The translations under genes were made by a program, and so were the position numbers. From Bradyrhizobium manausense (GTDB lineage: Bacteria > Pseudomonadota > Alphaproteobacteria > Rhizobiales > Xanthobacteraceae): 64,000 nt of DNA. Under the pieces are notes generated by a model. It was not told where the DNA came from and made no database searches. It saw only the letters and a program-made list of their open reading frames with translations. The DNA lies in the NCBI RefSeq assembly GCF_018131105.1, contig NZ_JAFCJI010000002.1, positions 620,001 to 684,000 of the forward strand, in the 5' to 3' direction. Below, piece by piece: positions 57,093-64,000 of the stretch. Position 1 is the first letter of the stretch, and the number at the start of each line of letters is the position of its first letter.

Positions 57093-58843
57093 GGCCATCC
57101 TTCGGGGCGAAGCCGACCAAGGACGGCGTGTCGTTCCGTTTGTGGGCGCCCGGCGCGCGTCGGGTCGATCTCCTGCTCGAGCGGCGACACGCGATGCAGC
57201 GTCGTCAGGATGGCTGGTATGTCGCCGACATCGCCGGCCTGCCCGTCGGCAGCCCTTACAAGTTCAGGATCGACGACGAGATCGACGTGCCCGATCCGGC
57301 ATCCGCGTTTCAGCCCGACGATGTCTTCGGGCCGAGTGAGGTGATCGACCACGACGCGTTCGACTGGCGCGCGAAAGACTGGCGCGGCCGTCCCTGGGAA
57401 GAGACGGTGCTGATCGAGACCCACGTCGGCACCTTCACGAGCGACGGCACCTACCGCGCCATGATCGCCAAGCTCGATCATCTCGTCGCATCGGGGATGA
57501 CAGCGCTGGAATTGATGCCGCTGGCCGACTTCGCCGGCCGCCGTGGCTGGGGCTATGACGGCGTGCTCTGGTACGCGCCCGATAGCGCCTATGGCCGCCC
57601 CGAACAGCTCAAGGCATTGATCGACGAAGCCCATCTCCGCGGCCTGATGGTGTTTCTGGACGTCGTCTACAATCACTTCGGCCCGGAAGGAAACTATCTC
57701 GGCCGCTATGCGCCAAACTTCTTTACCGACGCGCACACGCCGTGGGGCAGCGCGATTGACTATCGCGTGCCGCAGGTACGGGCCTTCGCGGTCGAGAACG
57801 CGCTGTCCTGGCTCACAGACTATCGCTTCGACGGGCTCAGGCTGGATGCCGCCAACCATATCATGGCGATCCCGGGCGAGCAGTCGATGCTGCAGGACCT
57901 CAGCGTCGCTGCCGGTGAGTTGGCCAAGGTCACCGGGCGGCACATTCATCTCGTGCTCGAGAATGGCGACAACCGCGCCAGCCTGCTCGACGCCGCGCAG
58001 GAGCCGCCCAACGGAAAATATCGCGCGCAGTGGAACGACGACTATCACCACGTCTGGCACGTGATGCTCACGGGCGAGCTCAACGGCTACTATGCCGACT
58101 ACCAGACCCCGCGGATGGACCTCGCACGCGCGCTCGCCTCCGGCTTCGTCTATCAGGGTGAGATCTCGGAATTCTGGGGCAAGAAGCCACGCGGCGAGGC
58201 GAGCGGCGAGTTGCCGCCGGCAACCTTCATCAACTTCCTGCAAAACCACGACCAGATCGGCAACCGCCCGTTGGGCGACCGGCTGGAGAGCCTGGCATCG
58301 CCTGAGCAGATCGAGGCCGCGCTCGCGGTGACCCTGCTCGCACCGATGGTGCCGATGCTGTTCCAGGGCGAGGAATGGGGCTCGAAAGCGCCCTTCCCGT
58401 TCTTCTGCGATTTCCAGGGCGGCCTCGCCGATGCCGTGCGCAAGGGACGCCGACAGGAATATGCCTGGGCTTACGAGAAATACGGTGACGAGGTGCCCGA
58501 CCCGCTCGATCCCGCTACGTTGAAATCGGCCGTGCTCGACTGGACCGGCCGCACGCCGGAGCAAGATGCGCGGCTCGCACTGGTGCGCGAGCTGCTCGCG
58601 CTTCGCCGCAAGGAGATCGCGCCGCGGCTGAAGGGCGCGCGCTTCGGCGATGCCGAGGCTGCCGATAACGGCCTCCTCACTGCGCATTGGCGCATGGGCG
58701 ATGGCACGACGCTCCGTCTGACTGCCAATCTGTCAGACAAGGATATCGCGCATTCCGACAGCAACGTGGGCACGCCGATCTGGGGCGGCGCGGCCGGCGA
58801 GCGACTTCCGCCCTGGTCGGTGGTCTGGCATCTCGGAGGTTGA
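57089..58843 (+). CDS. treZ: Malto-oligosyltrehalose trehalohydrolase
   Basis: A 584-residue GH13_10 enzyme that releases trehalose from maltooligosyltrehalose. N-terminal 'MRPSFGAKPTKDGVSFRLWA' CBM48-like domain, then 'GLRLDAANHIMA' (Asp), 'LVLENGDNRASLL' (Glu) and 'INFLQNHDQIGNRPLGDR' (His-Asp). ATGA overlap with glgX. Acts on the product of TreY, whose gene follows by one base. Confidence 0.95.
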   Translation: MRPSFGAKPTKDGVSFRLWAPGARRVDLLLERRHAMQRRQDGWYVADIAGLPVGSPYKFRIDDEIDVPDPASAFQPDDVFGPSEVIDHDAFDWRAKDWRGRPWEETVLIETHVGTFTSDGTYRAMIAKLDHLVASGMTALELMPLADFAGRRGWGYDGVLWYAPDSAYGRPEQLKALIDEAHLRGLMVFLDVVYNHFGPEGNYLGRYAPNFFTDAHTPWGSAIDYRVPQVRAFAVENALSWLTDYRFDGLRLDAANHIMAIPGEQSMLQDLSVAAGELAKVTGRHIHLVLENGDNRASLLDAAQEPPNGKYRAQWNDDYHHVWHVMLTGELNGYYADYQTPRMDLARALASGFVYQGEISEFWGKKPRGEASGELPPATFINFLQNHDQIGNRPLGDRLESLASPEQIEAALAVTLLAPMVPMLFQGEEWGSKAPFPFFCDFQGGLADAVRKGRRQEYAWAYEKYGDEVPDPLDPATLKSAVLDWTGRTPEQDARLALVRELLALRRKEIAPRLKGARFGDAEAADNGLLTAHWRMGDGTTLRLTANLSDKDIAHSDSNVGTPIWGGAAGERLPPWSVVWHLGG

Positions 58844-58844
58844 T

Positions 58845-61631
58845 ATGCCTTCCGCGATCCCTCTCGCGACATATCGGCTCCAGCTCACCGCGGATTTCGA
58901 CTTCGACAAGGCGGCCGCGGTCGTACCTTACCTGAAGGCGCTCGGGATCACGCATCTCTACGCCTCGCCGGTGATGAAGGCGCGCAAGGGCTCGACCCAT
59001 GGCTACGACACCGTCGATCACAGCCAGTTCAATCCCGAGCTTGGCGGCGAGGCCGGCTTTGCGCGGCTAAGCGAAGCGCTCGCCCAGCACGACCTCGGCC
59101 TCATCGTCGATTTTGTCCCGAACCATGTCGGCGTGCATTTTGCCGACAATCCGTGGTGGCTCGACGTGCTGGAATGGGGCCAGGCCTCGCCGCACGCGGT
59201 CTCTTTCGACATCGACTGGGATCAATTGGCGTTCCGCACCCGCGGCGGCGTGCTGCTGCCGATCCTCGGCACATCCTATGGCGAGGCGCTGGAAGGCGGT
59301 GCCATCGAGCTGCGCTATGATCCCGATGAGGGCAGCTTTTCCGCCTGGTATTTCGAGCATCGCCTGCCGATCGCGCCGGAGCGTTATGGCGAAGTCTTGC
59401 GGATGATCGTGAGGGAGGCAGATGCCGCCGATACCGTCGCCGGCAAACGCCTGCTCTCGCTCGCCACGCGCTACACCGGCCTGCGCCGGCCAAACCGCAA
59501 GGAAGCTCCTGCCTTCAAGGCCGAGCTGAAGGAGATCGCAGGAGCAGCCGACATCATCATTCACGGTCTCGCCGCCTATCGCGCGGCCAAGGATCGGCCG
59601 GCGCAGACGCTGGCGCTGCATCATCTGCTGGAGCGGCAACACTACAAGCTCGGTCATTGGCGGCTTGCCTCCAGCGACATCAACTATCGCCGTTTCTTCG
59701 ACGTCAACGGTCTCGCCGGCCTGCGTGTCGAGGACGCGAGCACGTTTGCCGCCACGCACCGGCTGGTGAAGCAGCTCGTCGCCGACGGCAAACTGCAGGG
59801 CATCCGCCTCGATCACATCGATGGCTTGCGTGATCCCGCGCAATATTGCCAGCGGCTGCGCCGGCTGGTGCGCGACGCGCAGGGCAACACAAAGCCGTTC
59901 TATACGGTGATCGAAAAGATCCTGTGTGAGCACGAGAAGCTGCCGCGCTTTGCCGGCGTTCAGGGCACCACCGGCTACGAGTGGATGAATGCGATCACGC
60001 ACGTGCTGGTCGACGCCAAGGGGCTGGAGGCGCTGGACGAGACCTGGCGGCAGATCAGCAACCGCCCACCGCGGCTCGCGCCTTACGTCAAGGACGCCAA
60101 GCGGCGTGTGCTGGAGACGCTGCTGACCAGCGAATTCACCGTGCTGACGCGCCTGCTTGCGCGCATCGCCAACGGGCACTACTCGACCCGCGACTTCTCG
60201 GCCGACAGCCTGCGGCAGGCGCTGGAATTGTACGTGCTGCACTTCCCGGTCTATCGCACCTATCTGACGCATAGCGGTCCGACCGCGCTCGACCGCAAGC
60301 TGATCGACGACACCATCGAACGCGCCTGTGCCGAGTGGTTCGCCGCCGACGAGGGCATTTTCGATTTCCTGCGCGATGCGCTGACCATGGACTTGCTCAA
60401 GCCCGGTCGTCCCCCGCACAGCGCACCGCGCGTACGCCGCTTTGCGCTAAAGGTGCAGCAATTCACCGGACCGATGATGGCGAAGTCGCTGGAGGATACC
60501 GCGTTCTATCAATTCCACCGGCTGCTCGCGCTGAACGAGGTCGGCGGAGATCCCGCCAGCAAGGGCCTCACCATTCCCGCCTTCCACGAGGCGATGCGCG
60601 CCCGCGCCAGGGAATGGCCGCAGAGCATGACGGCCACCGCGACCCACGACACCAAGCGCGGCGAGGACGCCCGCGCGCGCATTGCGGCGCTGAGCGAGAT
60701 TTCCGGGGAATGGACCGGCGCAGTGGCACGCTGGAAAGTGCTGAACGCGCCGCACCTCGCGCTCCACGGGAATCTGCGTGCCCCGTCGGCAACGTTCGAA
60801 TACATGCTCTACCAGACCCTGCTCGGCGCGTGGCCGCTGCAAGAGCCGGTCGACACCGGCTTCGTCGAGCGCATCCAGGCCTATGCGCTCAAGGCGGCGC
60901 GCGAGGGCAAGGAGGAAACGAGCTGGCTCAATCCGCATGAGGCCTATGAGAACGGCGTCAATAGCTTCATCGAGAAGATTCTCGATCCGGCGCTGTCAGG
61001 CGAATTCCTGGGCGCGCTTCAGACTCTGGCCCGCCGCGTCGCGCTGCTCGGTGCGCTGAACTCGCTGAGCCAGCTCACGCTGAAGGCCACGATGCCGGGC
61101 GTGCCCGATTTTTACCAGGGCACCGAATATTGGGACCTCTCGCTGGTCGACCCCGACAACCGCCGTCCGGTGGATTTTGCCGCACGAAAGGCCGCACTGA
61201 ATTCACTGGAAACGCTGGACTGGACCGGACTGATCAAAAGCTGGTCCGATGGTCAGCTCAAGCTGGCCTGGACGCGGCACCTGCTCAAGCTGCGCAACGA
61301 ACTCGCCGACGTCTTCGTACAGGGCGATTATCAGCCACTTGAGGTTCGCGGCGCGCACGCCGATCACATCATTGCGTTTACCAGACGTCACGGTCGCTCT
61401 GCGGCCATCGTCGTGGCCGGGCGGCAATTCGCACCATTCACCCAGGCCGGGCGGGAATGGCCCACATTCGAAGGTTTCGACGCAACGATCGATCTCGGCG
61501 GCTATACCGCGCCGGGCCTTGCGAGCAACGCGCTGCCCGTCGCGCAGGCGTTCCGTGATTTTCCCGCGGCTGTCATCGCGGCCCGCGCGGCAAGCTCCAT
61601 CAAGCACTTGCGGCAGCGGGCGCGTGCCTGA
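58845..61631 (+). CDS. treY: Maltooligosyltrehalose synthase
   Basis: A 928-residue GH13_26 enzyme that converts the reducing end of a glucan chain into a trehalose unit. 'PLATYRLQLTADFDFDKAAA' at the start, 'SRGSxHGYD'-type segment as 'KARKGSTHGYDTVDH', 'GIRLDHIDGLRDP' (Asp), 'VIEKILCEHEKLP' (Glu) and 'TATHDTKRGEDARARI' (His-Asp). GGAGG precedes the ATG. It is the last gene of the six-gene glucan/trehalose operon; only four bases separate it from the convergent PHA-system gene. Confidence 0.95.
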   Translation: MPSAIPLATYRLQLTADFDFDKAAAVVPYLKALGITHLYASPVMKARKGSTHGYDTVDHSQFNPELGGEAGFARLSEALAQHDLGLIVDFVPNHVGVHFADNPWWLDVLEWGQASPHAVSFDIDWDQLAFRTRGGVLLPILGTSYGEALEGGAIELRYDPDEGSFSAWYFEHRLPIAPERYGEVLRMIVREADAADTVAGKRLLSLATRYTGLRRPNRKEAPAFKAELKEIAGAADIIIHGLAAYRAAKDRPAQTLALHHLLERQHYKLGHWRLASSDINYRRFFDVNGLAGLRVEDASTFAATHRLVKQLVADGKLQGIRLDHIDGLRDPAQYCQRLRRLVRDAQGNTKPFYTVIEKILCEHEKLPRFAGVQGTTGYEWMNAITHVLVDAKGLEALDETWRQISNRPPRLAPYVKDAKRRVLETLLTSEFTVLTRLLARIANGHYSTRDFSADSLRQALELYVLHFPVYRTYLTHSGPTALDRKLIDDTIERACAEWFAADEGIFDFLRDALTMDLLKPGRPPHSAPRVRRFALKVQQFTGPMMAKSLEDTAFYQFHRLLALNEVGGDPASKGLTIPAFHEAMRARAREWPQSMTATATHDTKRGEDARARIAALSEISGEWTGAVARWKVLNAPHLALHGNLRAPSATFEYMLYQTLLGAWPLQEPVDTGFVERIQAYALKAAREGKEETSWLNPHEAYENGVNSFIEKILDPALSGEFLGALQTLARRVALLGALNSLSQLTLKATMPGVPDFYQGTEYWDLSLVDPDNRRPVDFAARKAALNSLETLDWTGLIKSWSDGQLKLAWTRHLLKLRNELADVFVQGDYQPLEVRGAHADHIIAFTRRHGRSAAIVVAGRQFAPFTQAGREWPTFEGFDATIDLGGYTAPGLASNALPVAQAFRDFPAAVIAARAASSIKHLRQRARA

Positions 61632-61634
61632 CAC

Positions 61635-61952
61635 CTATTTCCCTTCATCCTTGGTGAGCAGCAACTGCCCGCGCTTGCGGATCGTCGCCTGTGCCATCTC
61701 TGCAAAGCGCTGCAGCAACCACGGCAGCACGACCTCGACCTTCACGTGATCGTCGGCGACGTCGACCTGCCCGCTCGCGATCTGCCCGAGCGCGCGGATG
61801 CGGAAGGCCATGCTGTCGCCGCTCCAGCGCTCCTCCTCGATCTGGACCACGGGAATGCTGGCCGCCGCGCGGCCGAGCCCGCTCTTGAGCCGGCGCACCG
61901 CCTCTTCGCGGCCGAGGCGATGCGGAATGGAAACGACTAGCGGTGCTGACAT
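61635..61952 (-). CDS. Polyhydroxyalkanoic acid system family protein
   Basis: A 105-residue small protein of the PHA-system family (PF09650 type): 'VSIPHRLGREEAVRRLKSGL', 'WSGDSMAFRIRALGQIASGQ' and 'VEVVLPWLLQRFAEMAQATI'. The fold is a START-like mini-domain, and its biochemical role in polyhydroxyalkanoate metabolism is not defined. It converges on treY and is divergent from the DUF3309 gene 182 bases away. Confidence 0.87.
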   Translation of the reverse strand: MSAPLVVSIPHRLGREEAVRRLKSGLGRAAASIPVVQIEEERWSGDSMAFRIRALGQIASGQVDVADDHVKVEVVLPWLLQRFAEMAQATIRKRGQLLLTKDEGK

Positions 61953-62048
61953 GGCCCTGCCCTGCGGTGACTGATCTTCACATAGTCATGCCGGACGAAC
62001 CGACAAAGGTTCCATGCAAGTTGGCCGTGCAACCGGTGTTTCATCGTC

Positions 62049-62073
62049 GGAACTTTAAAACATGCGGCAAGTT
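62049..62073 (+). promoter_or_regulatory. Near-consensus EcfG promoter upstream of the DUF3309 gene
   Basis: GGAAC (62049-62053), 16 bases, AGTT (62070-62073): one mismatch to GGAAC-N16/17-CGTT, in the right orientation, about 60 bases before the ATG. Weak on its own. Confidence 0.35.
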
Positions 62074-62134
62074 GCCTTCGCACAACGGGACAGGTTGCAA
62101 CGACCCTTTCAACAAAGGGCTGGAGGAGATTCGC

Positions 62135-62299
62135 ATGTCTATCGGTACGATCATTCTGATCATTTTGGTCATCGCGCTGCTCGGCGGCTTCAGTGGCATT
62201 GGCGGCGGGCCGTTCTACGGCACAGGCTATTACGGCGGCGGCGGCCTCGGGCTCGTCATCATCATTCTGGTGATCCTGCTGCTGATGGGACGGATCTAG
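62135..62299 (+). CDS. DUF3309 small membrane protein
   Basis: A 54-residue protein with two hydrophobic segments ('GTIILIILVIALLGGF' and 'LGLVIIILVILLLMGRI') around a Gly/Tyr-rich turn ('GIGGGPFYGTGYYGGGG'), the pattern of DUF3309. GGAGGAG at 62122-62128 is a perfect ribosome-binding site seven bases before the ATG. Strong translation, small size and a possible stress promoter suggest an abundant envelope-stress protein; the function is unknown. The preceding longer frame has no support. Confidence 0.9.
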   Translation: MSIGTIILIILVIALLGGFSGIGGGPFYGTGYYGGGGLGLVIIILVILLLMGRI

Positions 62300-62315
62300 C
62301 TGCGAGTACGACGTA

Positions 62316-62402
62316 AGGTGGGCAAAGGCGCGCTTGCGCCGTGCCCACCTTTCCTCTCTGACGAACGAAGATGGTGGGCACGCTCCGCTTTGCCTACCCT
62401 AC
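62316..62402. repeat. Palindromic repeat family C, possibly a bidirectional terminator
   Basis: 'aggtgggcaaaggcgc' pairs with 'gcgccgtgcccacctt' (62316-62351), followed by a second partial copy beginning 'ggtgggcacgctccgctttg'. The sequence resembles the 'GTGGGCAAAGCG' element common in this genus and differs from families A and B. It lies between the convergent ends of the DUF3309 and ligD genes and could stop transcription from both sides. Confidence 0.7.
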
Positions 62403-62426
62403 GGAAGTTGCGCCCCGAGCCGAGAT

Positions 62427-64000
62427 CTACTTCCTTTTCCCCGCCAGCTTCTTCATCGCCGCCTTGATCGACGCGCCCGCATCGTCATAGCCATCCCAGG
62501 CTTTCGAGCGCGCCAGCAGGCCCGGCACCGTCCGCACCGTATATCGCTTCGGATCGAGATCGCTCTTCACCTGCGCCCAGGTCAGCGGCATCGACACGGT
62601 TGCACCATCGCGCGCACGCGGCGACAGCGGCGCGACGGCCGTAGACAGGCGATCGTTGCGCAGGTAGTCGAGAAAGATCTTCCCGTTGCGCAGCTTCTTC
62701 GACATGTTGAGCAGATAACGCTCGGGATCGTCGTCGGCCATCCACTGGCAGACGCCTTGCGCGAACGCCTTGGCCTCTTTCCAGTCCACCTTGTCGCGCG
62801 CGCCGTAAAGCAGCGGCACGACAACATGGAGGCCCTTGCCGCCCGTGGTCTTGCAAAAGCTCTCCATGCCGACATCGGCCAGCCGTTGCCGCATCTCCTT
62901 CGCGGCCTCGACGACGTCGGCGAACTTCACGTCCGGCGCAGGATCCAGATCGAACACCAGCCGGCCAGGCGTATCATACGCATCCGGCGCGCAATTCCAG
63001 GGATGCAGTTCGACGCCCCCGATCTGCGCAACGGCGGCAAGCCCTTCGACGCGGTCGATCTGCAGATACGGCTTGCGATCGCCGGACACCTTTGCGAGTT
63101 CCAGCAGGCTCGACGTGCCCTGCATGGCATGGCGCTGGAAGAACTTTTCGCCGCCGATCCCATCGGGCGCGCGCAAAATCGAACAGGGCCGGCCCTTGAT
63201 GTGTGCGATGATCCACGAGCCAACCGCCTCGAAATAGCGCGCAAGATCCAGCTTCGTCACACCCTCGCCGTCACCGCCGTCCGGCCACAGCTCCTTCTCC
63301 GGCTTCGAGATGACGACGCCCATCACCTCCGCGGTGCTCTTCCCTTTCGCCGGCTGCGCTGGAGCACGCTTCCTGGCGGAAGGCTGTGCGAGCTTGGTAT
63401 CAGCAGGGGTTTCCGCCTCGACCTCCTCGGCCGGCTTGTCCTGCCGCAAGCCCTTGAACGCGGCCTGACGGATATTGCCGTCGGCGGTGAAGCCGGCGAA
63501 TTCGATCTCGGCCACCAACTCCGGCTTCAGCCAGTGGACGTCCCGGGTCTTCTTCGGGGCATTCTTGCCGCCGAAGGGACTTTCCTTGGCCTCCATGGCT
63601 TTCAGTGACGGCATGATGCGCTTGACCTTGTCGGCACCAAATCCGGTTCCGACCATTCCGACGAAGGCGAGATGCCCGCCCCGATGCACGCCCGCCATCA
63701 GCGAGCGGAATTTTCCATTGGTGGTCTTGTAGCCGCCGATCACGACCTCGTGCCCGGCGCGGCACTTTGCCTTGGTCCAGCTCTCGGTACGGCCGGAGCG
63801 ATAAGGCGCATCCAGCTTCTTCGACACCACGCCTTCGAGCTCCAGCTTGCAGGCCGATTGCAGCACCGCATCGCCGCCGCTCACAAAATGCTCGACATAG
63901 CGGATCTGGCTCGTCTTCTTCTTTCGCGCCTCCAGCAACGCCTTGAGACGCTCCTTACGCTCGCCGAGCGGCAAACGGCGATAATCGAGGCCTTCGGCGA
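62427..64000 (-). CDS. ligD: ATP-dependent DNA ligase LigD (partial, 5' end outside window)
   Basis: C-terminal 524 residues of the bacterial non-homologous end-joining ligase/polymerase. The frame is open to the window edge ('AEGLDYRRLPLGERKERLK'), so the start lies beyond 64000. First come ligase motifs IV-V ('LEGVVSKKLDAPYRSGRTES', 'WTKAKC') and the OB-fold. An A/P/K/E-rich linker follows, then the archaeo-eukaryotic primase-type polymerase domain with 'ELHPWNCAPD' and catalytic aspartates 'LVFDLDPAPDV', ending 'MKKLAGKRK'. The order ligase-then-polymerase is that of alpha- and gamma-proteobacterial LigD. The partner Ku is not in this window. Confidence 0.93.
   Translation of the reverse strand, partial: AEGLDYRRLPLGERKERLKALLEARKKKTSQIRYVEHFVSGGDAVLQSACKLELEGVVSKKLDAPYRSGRTESWTKAKCRAGHEVVIGGYKTTNGKFRSLMAGVHRGGHLAFVGMVGTGFGADKVKRIMPSLKAMEAKESPFGGKNAPKKTRDVHWLKPELVAEIEFAGFTADGNIRQAAFKGLRQDKPAEEVEAETPADTKLAQPSARKRAPAQPAKGKSTAEVMGVVISKPEKELWPDGGDGEGVTKLDLARYFEAVGSWIIAHIKGRPCSILRAPDGIGGEKFFQRHAMQGTSSLLELAKVSGDRKPYLQIDRVEGLAAVAQIGGVELHPWNCAPDAYDTPGRLVFDLDPAPDVKFADVVEAAKEMRQRLADVGMESFCKTTGGKGLHVVVPLLYGARDKVDWKEAKAFAQGVCQWMADDDPERYLLNMSKKLRNGKIFLDYLRNDRLSTAVAPLSPRARDGATVSMPLTWAQVKSDLDPKRYTVRTVPGLLARSKAWDGYDDAGASIKAAMKKLAGKRK

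Noticed and set aside
1..64000. CRISPR arrays, tRNA/rRNA genes, transposases, integrases, prophage or toxin-antitoxin pairs
   Set aside because: None was found on either strand by reading; the direct and inverted repeats seen are the short intergenic families described.

Overview
The window looks like a chromosomal segment of an alphaproteobacterium of the Bradyrhizobium type. The evidence is high GC with strong third-position bias, the protein-level resemblance of several genes to Bradyrhizobium proteins (most clearly a D-tartrate dehydratase), a pqqABCDE operon, and a dispersed palindromic repeat carrying 'cattgcgag…gaagcaatccag…ctggattgcttc…ctcgcaatg' that I associate with this genus. No phage, IS element, tRNA, rRNA or CRISPR array was seen.

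Layout. 1-6.2 kb: an RND efflux adaptor (5' end outside the window) and pump, converging on a CPA2-type cation/proton antiporter with universal-stress-protein domains. 6.5-14.3 kb: an MFS exporter divergent from an AraC regulator, malonyl-CoA decarboxylase, D-tartrate dehydratase, and an amidase/glutathione peroxidase/DUF3297 operon. Copies of the palindromic repeat lie between these units. 14.5-19.6 kb: pqqABCDE, continuing by an overlapping start into a prolyl-iminopeptidase-like hydrolase and then an EthD-like protein. 19.9-24.7 kb: a three-gene 2-oxoacid (probably 2-oxoglutarate) oxidoreductase operon whose first gene is a flavin/NAD(P)/Fe-S electron-transfer subunit, closed by a strong hairpin terminator. 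24.9-30 kb: a class III adenylate cyclase fused to a SUMF1-like domain with an exported DUF4399 protein, two exported small proteins, and an ArsR-led operon with two visible operators. 30-34.9 kb: prkA-yeaH-spoVR behind a consensus EcfG (general stress) promoter. 36-43.6 kb: an oxidative pentose-phosphate operon (tal-pgi fusion, gnd, zwf, pgl, gntK, HAD phosphatase). 43.6-61.6 kb: alpha-glucan and trehalose metabolism in two divergent operons (malQ-GH15; glgE-like, treS-mak, glgB, glgX, treZ, treY). 61.6-64 kb: a PHA-system protein, a tiny DUF3309 membrane protein, and the 3' part of ligD.

How the genes work together. The right half reads as a stress and carbon-storage block. Glycogen is built and trimmed by GlgB and GlgX and disproportionated by MalQ. 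Trehalose can be made from glucan by TreYZ or interconverted with maltose by TreS. Maltose can be phosphorylated by the fused maltokinase. Glucose 6-phosphate can be oxidised by the Zwf/Pgl/Gnd route, which supplies NADPH. The GlgE homologue that should polymerise maltose 1-phosphate has lost two residues normally invariant in its family, which puts the direction of carbon flow in doubt. The PQQ operon would supply cofactor to periplasmic quinoprotein dehydrogenases, though its PqqB has lost a conserved active-site-motif histidine. These two deviations, the cyclase fusion and the EcfG promoter on prkA are the observations I rate most worth following.
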